From contig JADKEF010000001.1 in the NCBI GenBank assembly GCA_016718135.1, forward strand, positions 431,001-495,000: DNA of 64,000 nt. The letters run 5' to 3'. Below the pieces are notes generated by a model, which was not told the DNA's origin, did not search any database, and saw only the letters and a list, made by a program, of their open reading frames with translations. A program made the translations under genes and the position numbers. This stretch comes from Acidobacteriota bacterium (GTDB lineage Bacteria; Acidobacteriota; Blastocatellia; Pyrinomonadales; Pyrinomonadaceae). Below, piece after piece: positions 57,393 to 64,000 of this stretch; position 1 is the first letter of the stretch, and the number at the start of each line of letters is the position of its first letter.

Positions 57393-58469
57393 ATGAAAGT
57401 CCTGATCGCCGCCGGTGGGACCGGTGGACACATTTATCCGGGAATTGCTGTCGCCAAAGAGGTGATGGCCCGCGATGCCGAGTCTGAAGTTCTCTTCGTA
57501 GGGACCGCTCGGGGCCTCGAAAAGAAGATCGTGCCGGAGAATGGCTTTCAATTGTCTTTGATAAATAGCGCAGGGCTCAAAAATGTTGGATTTGCAGGCA
57601 AAATAAAAGGTCTGTCGGTCTTGCCGAAAAGTTTTTTAGAGGCACGGAAAGTTATTCGACAGTTTCGCCCGCACGTGGTTGTCGGAGCAGGCGGCTATGT
57701 TTCAGGGCCCGTCCTTTTAATGGCCGCGATCATGGGCGTGCCGACCTTGGTGATGGATTCGAACGCTCTGCCTGGGTTTACGAATCGGCAGCTCGCAAGA
57801 TTTGTTGAACGGGCGGCGTTAACATTCGACGAAGCCTTGCCCTTCTTTGGAAAGAAGGGAATTGTCACAGGGAATCCTGTGCGGAGCGAATTTTTTGATA
57901 TCCCCGCAAAAGAGCGAACGTCGACGTTTCACGTACTGATCTTTGGTGGCTCACAGGGGGCTCGGGCAATAAATAACGCCATGATCGACGCGCTGGAAAG
58001 GCTCGACCCTTACGTCGATCGCCTCACGGTCACGCACCAGACGGGCGAGGCGGATTTTGATGCGATACACAATGCGTATTTGTTGTCGAAGTTTGCCGGA
58101 GCAGATGTGAGGCCGTTTATTTCCGATATTTTTGTCGAATTCGGCAAAGCAGACCTGATAATTTGCCGTGCCGGTGCCACGACTTGTGCAGAGGTTTCGG
58201 CGGCGGGTAAAGCGGCAATAATGGTCCCGTTCCCAATGGCTGCTGACGATCACCAACGAAAGAATGCCGAGGCTTTGCAAAATGCCGGTGCGGCGAAGAT
58301 GATATTGCAGCAGGATCTAAGCGGCGAAAGATTGGCGGAAGAGATCGCAGAGTTGATAGATTCACCGGCGAAGATCGACGAAATGGAATCCGCCGCGAAA
58401 GAACTCGGCCGGCCCGATGCGGCTGCGGCGACGGTAGATATTATTGAGGAATTGAAGCGATCAGCGTAA
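57393..58469 (+). CDS. murG: UDP-GlcNAc:lipid I N-acetylglucosaminyltransferase
   Basis: Peripheral membrane GT-B glycosyltransferase that converts lipid I to lipid II. The N-terminal loop GGTGGHIYPGIAVAKE is diagnostic; VGAGGYVSGP, GGSQGARAIN and CRAGATTCAEV are the other conserved segments. 358 residues, normal. The downstream spacer to murC is filled by inverted octamer repeats. Confidence 0.97.
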   Translation: MKVLIAAGGTGGHIYPGIAVAKEVMARDAESEVLFVGTARGLEKKIVPENGFQLSLINSAGLKNVGFAGKIKGLSVLPKSFLEARKVIRQFRPHVVVGAGGYVSGPVLLMAAIMGVPTLVMDSNALPGFTNRQLARFVERAALTFDEALPFFGKKGIVTGNPVRSEFFDIPAKERTSTFHVLIFGGSQGARAINNAMIDALERLDPYVDRLTVTHQTGEADFDAIHNAYLLSKFAGADVRPFISDIFVEFGKADLIICRAGATTCAEVSAAGKAAIMVPFPMAADDHQRKNAEALQNAGAAKMILQQDLSGERLAEEIAELIDSPAKIDEMESAAKELGRPDAAAATVDIIEELKRSA

Positions 58470-58476
58470 GAATTTC

Positions 58477-58592
58477 AACGCAAAGTCGCTAAGGAGCAAA
58501 GACGCAAAGGAAGAAAAGAAGCTTTCGGGGCATAACGGAATGACACCTTGCTGTTCTACTTTGCGGCTTTGCATCTTTGCGACTTTGCGTTA
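58477..58592. repeat. Inverted octamer arrays between murG and murC
   Basis: The left arm (58479-58518) has 8-base units CGCAAAGT, CGCTAAGG, AGCAAAGA, CGCAAAGG and AAGAAAAG. The right arm (58559-58590) has CTTTGCGG, CTTTGCAT, CTTTGCGA and CTTTGCGT. The arms are complementary, so the spacer can fold into one long imperfect hairpin. Confidence 0.75.
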
Positions 58593-58602
58593 AATCGATC
58601 CT

Positions 58603-59985
58603 ATGTTCAGACACGTAAAACGAATTCACTTCATCGGCATCGGCGGTATCGGCATGAGCGGCATCGCGGAGGTGCTGTGCAATCTGGGATTTGTCGTGTC
58701 TGGTTCGGATGCGAAAAAGTCGAAGAATACTGACCGGCTTGAGAGATTGTTTGGTGTTCGTATTGCTGAGGGACACGCCGCTGAGAACGTTCAGGACGCA
58801 CAGGTCGTCGTTTATTCGTCGGCGGTGAAGGAAGATAATCCTGAGGTTGTCGAGGCGAAGGAGCGGTCGATTCCGGTCATTCCGCGAGCCGAAATGCTTG
58901 CCGAATTGATGACGCTTAAGCCCTACGCGGTCGCTGTTTCGGGGACACATGGCAAGACTTCGACCACGTCGATGATCGCAACGGTTTTGGGACATGCCGG
59001 AGTAGATCCGACAACGGTCGTTGGTGGAGTGGTCGACACTTTAGGCTCAAATGCGAAGCTCGGTGCGTCGGATTGGTTCGTGACGGAGGCCGATGAGAGC
59101 GACCGTTCGTTCTTGATGCTCTACCCGACGATCGCGGTCGTGACGAACATCGACAAAGAGCACATGGAATCGTACAAGGGCATGGACGACGTCGTTCAGT
59201 GTTTTACGGATTTTGTGAACAAAGTTCCGTTTTACGGTGCGGCGATAATCTGTCTTGACGACCCGAACGTGCAGCTCATTATTCCGAGGATCAAACGTCG
59301 GCGTGTGACGTTTGGCTTGACGGCCCAGGCAGATGTCTCAGCGAATGATATTCGTTACAACGAGAGCTTTGGATCGACGTTCATGGTGTCGAAACGTGGT
59401 GAACAGCTTGGCGAGATCAGTTTGCCGGTGCCGGGTAAGCATAATGTGTACAATGCATTAGCGGCAACGGCCGTTGCTCTCGAAATGGAAGTGCCGTTCG
59501 AGAAAATCGCTGAGGCATTCACTGTTTTCAAGAATGCAAATCGCCGTTTTCAGTTCAAGGGTGAGGCTGCCGGAATCACGGTCGTCGACGATTACGGACA
59601 TCATCCAACGGAGATCGTTGCTACCTTGTCAGCAGCGAAAAACAGCTCGGGCGGCAAGCGTACCGTCGTCGTTTTCCAGCCGCATCGATATTCGCGGACA
59701 CAGGAGTTGATGGACGATTTTGTCGTGGCGTTCAACAACGCGGATGTCGTTTACATCCTCGACATCTACGCCGCCAGCGAGCAGCCGATCGAGGGAATCA
59801 CGGCTGAGGCTTTGACGGAGAACATAAAGAGGTTCGGTCATAAGAATGTAAATTACATTGGCGATATTGAGACGGCCACTGAACGCGTCGTTCCCGATCT
59901 GCAGCCGGGCGATCTGGTGATCACGCTCGGAGCGGGAAGTGTCACGCGCTTGTCGGACGAGATCTTGGAGAGATTGAAAGGCTAA
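58603..59985 (+). CDS. murC: UDP-N-acetylmuramate:L-alanine ligase
   Basis: First amino-acid ligase of the peptidoglycan stem peptide. The N-terminal IHFIGIGGIGMSGIAEVL Rossmann motif and the ATP P-loop VSGTHGKTSTTSMIA are diagnostic, with DDYGHHPTEI and FQPHRYSRT in the C-terminal domain. 460 residues, complete. ftsQ begins at the next base after its stop codon. murB and ddl, often found here, are missing. Confidence 0.97.
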   Translation: MFRHVKRIHFIGIGGIGMSGIAEVLCNLGFVVSGSDAKKSKNTDRLERLFGVRIAEGHAAENVQDAQVVVYSSAVKEDNPEVVEAKERSIPVIPRAEMLAELMTLKPYAVAVSGTHGKTSTTSMIATVLGHAGVDPTTVVGGVVDTLGSNAKLGASDWFVTEADESDRSFLMLYPTIAVVTNIDKEHMESYKGMDDVVQCFTDFVNKVPFYGAAIICLDDPNVQLIIPRIKRRRVTFGLTAQADVSANDIRYNESFGSTFMVSKRGEQLGEISLPVPGKHNVYNALAATAVALEMEVPFEKIAEAFTVFKNANRRFQFKGEAAGITVVDDYGHHPTEIVATLSAAKNSSGGKRTVVVFQPHRYSRTQELMDDFVVAFNNADVVYILDIYAASEQPIEGITAEALTENIKRFGHKNVNYIGDIETATERVVPDLQPGDLVITLGAGSVTRLSDEILERLKG

Positions 59986-60831
59986 ATGGCGAAGAGGAAG
60001 GTTACAACTAAAGCGCGTGCCAGCTCGACGAAATTGCGGGCACGTAAGACTTCGTCTCGCGTCCGCCGCGCCGCGGCCCTCGATGGTGTGACGCGTTTCG
60101 GATTGCCGTTGCTGATCAGTGCGGTGCTGATCGTCGGCATCGCTGTTGTTGTCACTACTTTTTATTCGAGCGCGACGAGTTCAGAGTTTTTCAACGTGCG
60201 AGCGATCGATATTCGCGGCACCGACCGGACGCCCCTTGAGGATGTAAAGCGCGTCGTGTCATCCGAGGTGGAAAAACCCGGCGTCTGGAACGCGGACCTT
60301 GGTGAGATCAAAGCGAAGATCGAGAAGTTCCCATTTGTTAAGTCTGCAGCAGTTTCACGGATGTTACCGGCGGGAATCAGGGTCGATGTGGTCGAACGAG
60401 AGCCTGCTGCCGTTGTCCGGCTGAGCTCAGGCGATTACCTGGTCGATACTGAGGCAGTCGTTCTGGCAAAAGCGACTGCGGCTGAGAAGAATTTTCCGGT
60501 CGTCATGCAGGGCTGGGACGAATCAAAGACAGTGACGGCAACGCCCGATAACCTTGCGAGGCTAAAGCTTTACAAGAAGATGCTTGATGAGTGGAAGCAA
60601 TTCGACCTAGTTTCGCGGGTCAAAGAGGTCAATCTAAAGAACGCCCGCGATCCGATCGCGACGATCGAAGACTCGGGCAGGGCGATAACGGTGTCTCTTG
60701 CTAAAGACAATTTGGGTAAGAGCCTACGGGCAGCTGTAGAGGCGGTAAGCGGGAAGGGCACAAAGGTCAGATCGGTAAATGCGGAAGGCGTGTCGCCCGT
60801 GATCACGTATTTGGAATTAGGCAATGAGTAG
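59986..60831 (+). CDS. ftsQ: Cell division protein FtsQ
   Basis: A 281-residue bitopic protein: a long, very basic cytoplasmic N-terminus (about 1-33), a helix (FGLPLLISAVLIVGIAVVVTTF), then the POTRA domain starting FFNVRAIDIRGTDRTPLEDV with FPFVKSAAVSRMLPAGIRV and a beta domain. It links FtsL/FtsB to the septal machinery. Its position between murC and ftsA is standard. The stop overlaps ftsA by 8 bases. Confidence 0.92.
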   Translation: MAKRKVTTKARASSTKLRARKTSSRVRRAAALDGVTRFGLPLLISAVLIVGIAVVVTTFYSSATSSEFFNVRAIDIRGTDRTPLEDVKRVVSSEVEKPGVWNADLGEIKAKIEKFPFVKSAAVSRMLPAGIRVDVVEREPAAVVRLSSGDYLVDTEAVVLAKATAAEKNFPVVMQGWDESKTVTATPDNLARLKLYKKMLDEWKQFDLVSRVKEVNLKNARDPIATIEDSGRAITVSLAKDNLGKSLRAAVEAVSGKGTKVRSVNAEGVSPVITYLELGNE

Positions 60832-62062
60832 TGAAATTCAAGCAGTAGGACTAGATATTGGCACGAGCCATATACGGTGCGTGATCGGCGAACCTTCGTC
60901 TGACGGCGTGATGAACATCGTGGGCGTCGGCGAGGCTGAATCAAAAGGACTGAGGCGTGGCGTCGTCACCTCGACCGAGGCAGTCGCAGAGTCGATCAGA
61001 AAGGCTGTGAGCGAAGCCGAGCGCGTCTCCGGCCTCAATGTCGATTACGCGACGGTCAATCTATCAGGCGAGCATCTGCGCGGCGAGAACAAGAACGGCG
61101 TTGTCGCTGTTGCCGGCCCGGAAAAAGAGATCACTGACGACGATATTGAGCGTGCTATAGACAGTGCGAGTGCGATGCCGCTCACGCCCGGCTGGGAGAC
61201 CGTGAGCCGTCTGCCGCAGGAATTTATCGTCGATGGCCAGGACGGTATCACGGAGCCTATCGGGATGAACGGTGCGCGGCTTGAGGCTTTGGTTCATGTA
61301 GTCACGAGCCCGAGTGCCGCACGACAGAATCTCGAAAAAGCCGTCGCCAAGGCTCACATCGATGTGGAGCGCCTCATACTCGAACCGCTCGCGGCCGCTG
61401 AGAGCGTTTTGACCGACGATGACAAGGAATACGGCTGTGCGGTCGTCAATATGGGCAGCGAGATCACGAGCCTGATGATCTTTGGCCGTGGGGCGGTACA
61501 GCATACTGCGGTTTTTCCGTTTGGGAGCATGTTGTTTACCAAAGACATCGCGACCGGACTTCGCGTCTCGATCCCTGAGGCGAACAAGATCAAGCATCAT
61601 TTCGGATGCGTCGCAAAATTTTTGCTGACACCTGACGAACTCGAAGGTGTGATCGAGATCGTGCCTTTTGGCCGCAACGAGACGCGTGACCTATCGATGG
61701 AGATTCTCTGTGACATCATGCAGCCGCGTGCGGTCGAACTGATGCAGCACGTCGCACGTGAGACATCGGCGGCGAAGGCTCAGATCTCGGGCGGTGTATT
61801 TTTGACAGGTGGCGGAGCGACGGTTCGCGGCCTGGCGGAGATCGCGGAACAGGTTTTCGACGCTCCGACCCGGGTCGGATTTGTTGATGCGTCATACGTC
61901 GGCGGGCTGTCGGAAGAGGTTCACGGGCCGCAGTGGGCGACGGCCTGCGGGCTGGCTCTGATCTCGATGCGCGAGCAAATGAGACGCGGCGGAAGCGGCG
62001 GACGTTCGTCAGCCCAAAGAGTCGCCGAATGGTTCGGTAATATTCGTGGCCGATTTAGATAA
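60824..62062 (+). CDS. ftsA: Cell division protein FtsA
   Basis: Actin-like ATPase that tethers FtsZ to the membrane. The product has 412 residues. The phosphate-1 motif is VGLDIGTSHIRCVIGE at the start, the SHS2-type 1C region lies in MNIVGVGEAESKGLRRG, and the phosphate-2 and adenosine motifs are CAVVNMGSEITSL and FLTGGGATVRGL. The C-terminus (RVAEWFGNIRGRFR) is an amphipathic membrane-targeting helix. It overlaps ftsQ and is followed by ftsZ. Confidence 0.96.
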   Translation: MSSEIQAVGLDIGTSHIRCVIGEPSSDGVMNIVGVGEAESKGLRRGVVTSTEAVAESIRKAVSEAERVSGLNVDYATVNLSGEHLRGENKNGVVAVAGPEKEITDDDIERAIDSASAMPLTPGWETVSRLPQEFIVDGQDGITEPIGMNGARLEALVHVVTSPSAARQNLEKAVAKAHIDVERLILEPLAAAESVLTDDDKEYGCAVVNMGSEITSLMIFGRGAVQHTAVFPFGSMLFTKDIATGLRVSIPEANKIKHHFGCVAKFLLTPDELEGVIEIVPFGRNETRDLSMEILCDIMQPRAVELMQHVARETSAAKAQISGGVFLTGGGATVRGLAEIAEQVFDAPTRVGFVDASYVGGLSEEVHGPQWATACGLALISMREQMRRGGSGGRSSAQRVAEWFGNIRGRFR

Positions 62063-62188
62063 AGTTAACATTTGCATTTGAATTTTCGTCGCAAACCGTT
62101 GTATGCTGATTGCCCGGTAGCACAATATCTTGTTATCTCGCGACAATCCGAAAATTCCTTGTTTTCACGTGATTTCGCTCCTAGAGCT

Positions 62189-63346
62189 ATGGGAAACTTT
62201 ATTGAAATGGACGACACTCAAACCCCTACAGGCAGCCTAAAAATGTTCATTGACGAGCCACCGATCACCGGTGCTCGCATCAAGGTAATCGGTGTCGGCG
62301 GTGGCGGAAGCAACGCTGTGAACCGCATGATCGATGCCGGGATAAAGGGCGTCGAGTTCATCGTCGCGAACACAGACCTCCAAGCTCTTGAGGCGTCAAA
62401 GGCACCGATCAAAATTCAGCTCGGTAGCAGATCCACACGCGGCCTCGGTGCCGGCTCGAATCCGGAGATCGGCCGTCAGGCGGCTCTGGAGGATCATGAG
62501 AAGATCCTTGACGTACTTGAAGGCTCGGACATGGTCTTTGTCACCGCCGGCCTTGGCGGCGGAACAGGAACAGGTGCGGCTCCGGTCGTTGCGTCGCTCG
62601 CGATCGAGCTTGGTGCGTTGACCGTGGCTGTTGTGACCAAACCATTCACCGTTGAAGGCAAAAAGCGAATGGCGCAGGCTGAGCAAGGACTCGCTGACCT
62701 TCGCGGATGTGTCGATACTCTGTTGACGATCCCGAATTCCAAGCTCCGCGAGGTCGAGGAAAAGATCACGATCATGGAGGCGTTTCGCCGTGCTGACGAT
62801 GTCTTACTTCAGGCGGTTCGTGGCATCACTGATCTGATCATCACGCCGGGAATTATCAATCTTGATTTCGCAGACGTTCGCACGGTCATGCGCGGAATGG
62901 GCGTTGCCCTGATGGGCATCGGTAAGGGTGAGGGCGAAGACGCTGCGTCGAAGGCGATGCGTGCCGCTCTGGACTACAAACTGCTCGAGGAAAATTCGAT
63001 CAAGGGAGCCAAAGCGGCCCTCATTAATGTCACCGGTGGCCCGAACATGGTTCTCGGCGAGGTCGAAGACGCGATCGGCATGATCGAGCAGGAAGCCGAC
63101 GACAATGCAGACATTATCTGGGGTAGCGTCATTCGCGAAGATATGGGCGACGAGATCAGGATCACGGTCATCGCGACAGGATTCGATTCCGCGATCGCAG
63201 AAAGTCTGCCAAAGCCGCGGAATGAGAACACGCATGCTGTCGCAGCAGCGGCTTCTCCAAAGGCGTCGGAGATCATGTTGCCGGCTGACCTGCTTCCGGT
63301 CGAAAATCTCGACACGCCGACATTTATGCGGCGGCAGGCTGACTAA
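62189..63346 (+). CDS. ftsZ: Cell division protein FtsZ
   Basis: Tubulin-like GTPase that builds the division ring. KVIGVGGGGSNAVNRM begins the fold, the GTP loop is GGGTGTGAAPVVAS, and the T7 synergy loop lies in NLDFADVRTVM. The C-terminal peptide LDTPTFMRRQAD would bind FtsA. The ATG at 62189 gives 385 residues; another at 62207 is close. The open frame reaches TTG 62072, but the extra residues do not look like FtsZ. Confidence 0.97.
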   Translation: MGNFIEMDDTQTPTGSLKMFIDEPPITGARIKVIGVGGGGSNAVNRMIDAGIKGVEFIVANTDLQALEASKAPIKIQLGSRSTRGLGAGSNPEIGRQAALEDHEKILDVLEGSDMVFVTAGLGGGTGTGAAPVVASLAIELGALTVAVVTKPFTVEGKKRMAQAEQGLADLRGCVDTLLTIPNSKLREVEEKITIMEAFRRADDVLLQAVRGITDLIITPGIINLDFADVRTVMRGMGVALMGIGKGEGEDAASKAMRAALDYKLLEENSIKGAKAALINVTGGPNMVLGEVEDAIGMIEQEADDNADIIWGSVIREDMGDEIRITVIATGFDSAIAESLPKPRNENTHAVAAAASPKASEIMLPADLLPVENLDTPTFMRRQAD

Positions 63347-63371
63347 TTGTTTTTCAGACCTGTTTTGGTAT

Positions 63372-63408
63372 GAGCGAACGACGCGAGTTGTTCGCTCTTC
63401 TCCTTTTT
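63372..63408 (+). terminator. Terminator after ftsZ
   Basis: GAGCGAAC (63372-63379) and GTTCGCTC (63390-63397) form a perfect 8-bp stem with a 10-base loop, followed by TTCTCCTTTTT. It probably ends the division cluster transcript. Confidence 0.75.
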
Positions 63409-63425
63409 GGGATTATCTACTTAGA

Positions 63426-64000
63426 ATGACGCAGCTAATAAAAAACAAACCGGTGATCGGGATAACGATGGGCGATGCGGCGGGAATCGGGCCGGAGATC
63501 GTTCTCAAGTCGCTGTTGGACGCTGACATCCGTGCGACGAATCGTTGCGTCATCATCGGTGACGGTCGGCATCTACGAGATCTTACCGAGCGCCGACGGA
63601 TGGCATTGAAGCTCGTTGATTTTGGCGAAGAAGAAGTTGATGCCATTGAGATCTATGACCTGACTAACCTCAACTCCGCCCTCGATATCGGGAAAGATCA
63701 GGCGGTCACTGGTAAGGCGTCGGCGGAATGCATCGAAGCCGCCGTCAAACTCTGGAGCGAAGGCCGCATTGATGCGATCTCGACTGCTCCGATCAGTAAG
63801 AAGGCGATCGCACTTGGCGGCTACGATTATCCGGGTCATACCGAATTCCTTGCAAAATTGACGAACACTGAGAAGTTCGCCATGAGTTTCTTCGCCGATA
63901 AATTGCGGGTCGTGCTATTAACTACACATATCTCGCTCTCGAACGCCATCGATCGCGTGACGACCGAAGCCCTGATCGACCGCATTAGCTTCGCTGATAA
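63426..64000 (+). CDS. pdxA: 4-hydroxythreonine-4-phosphate dehydrogenase, 5' part (runs off window)
   Basis: The frame from the ATG at 63426 stays open to the window end (191 codons seen; the full protein is usually about 330). PVIGITMGDAAGIGPEIVLK is the typical PdxA start, and TAPISKKA followed by GGYDYPGHTEFLA carries the substrate- and metal-binding region. It oxidises 4-phosphohydroxy-L-threonine in pyridoxal phosphate synthesis. Confidence 0.93.
   Translation, partial: MTQLIKNKPVIGITMGDAAGIGPEIVLKSLLDADIRATNRCVIIGDGRHLRDLTERRRMALKLVDFGEEEVDAIEIYDLTNLNSALDIGKDQAVTGKASAECIEAAVKLWSEGRIDAISTAPISKKAIALGGYDYPGHTEFLAKLTNTEKFAMSFFADKLRVVLLTTHISLSNAIDRVTTEALIDRISFAD

Noticed and set aside
62072..62188. 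Longer FtsZ start at TTG 62072
   Set aside because: The 39 extra residues lack similarity to FtsZ N-termini and include promoter-like AT-rich DNA. The ATG at 62189 fits the family better.

Overview
The window is about 64 kb of dense bacterial chromosome with mid-range GC. It probably comes from an Acidobacteriota relative, perhaps Blastocatellia/Pyrinomonadales. That placement is an inference from gene content: a very large secreted protein with cohesin-like and dockerin-like segments, Ccs-type cytochrome c maturation, many multihaem cytochromes, DUF5335 proteins, and a division cluster without mraZ. It should be checked with ftsZ, purA or rsmH trees.

Layout. (1) 1-3.5 kb: glgA, purA, a GNAT acetyltransferase and tRNA-Lys(TTT). 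(2) 3.4-16.8 kb: one giant secreted repeat-rich protein, split by a single-base frameshift and preceded by a structured leader. It lies between the intact tRNA-Lys and a second copy of that tRNA's 3' half, as a tRNA-integrated island would. (3) 16.8-24.4 kb: a stress/signalling block with two DUF5335 proteins, two universal stress proteins, a small membrane protein, a sulfide:quinone-oxidoreductase-like flavoprotein, a hybrid histidine kinase and an NtrC-family sigma54 activator. Sigma54-type promoters with a shared upstream motif precede several of these transcription units. (4) 24.3-39.5 kb: an electron-transfer block. It holds the resB-ccsA-TPR maturation operon, two nonahaem cytochromes, a monohaem cytochrome, an ImcH-like NapC/NirT cytochrome, a CbcL-like b/c cytochrome, a DmsE/MtrA-like decahaem cytochrome with an MtrB-like outer-membrane barrel, and an FNR-like regulator with four cysteines in the FNR arrangement. 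I count 45 CxxCH sites plus one CxxxCH. (5) 39.6-43.2 kb: a DUF5335 / glutamate-cysteine ligase-CBS / aspartoacylase-like operon with its own sigma54-type promoter. (6) 43.3-48.1 kb: psd-pssA, a dienelactone hydrolase, a spermidine-synthase-like protein and a ZIP transporter. (7) 48.3-63.4 kb: the division and cell wall cluster rsmH-ftsL-ftsI-murF-mraY-murD-ftsW-murG-murC-ftsQ-ftsA-ftsZ, then the start of pdxA, cut by the window end.

How the parts fit. The electron-transfer block looks like a full route from the quinone pool (ImcH-like and CbcL-like proteins) through periplasmic cytochromes to an MtrA/MtrB-like outer-membrane conduit. It sits beside its cytochrome maturation machinery and a probable oxygen- or redox-sensing regulator. 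Two perfect TGTGA-N6-TCACA sites lie upstream of its cytochrome operons, and a sigma54 promoter lies upstream of the monohaem cytochrome. So the neighbouring two-component system and the FNR-like protein may control it jointly. The spacers between otherwise packed genes carry heptamer and octamer repeats like the short tandem repeats known from cyanobacteria.
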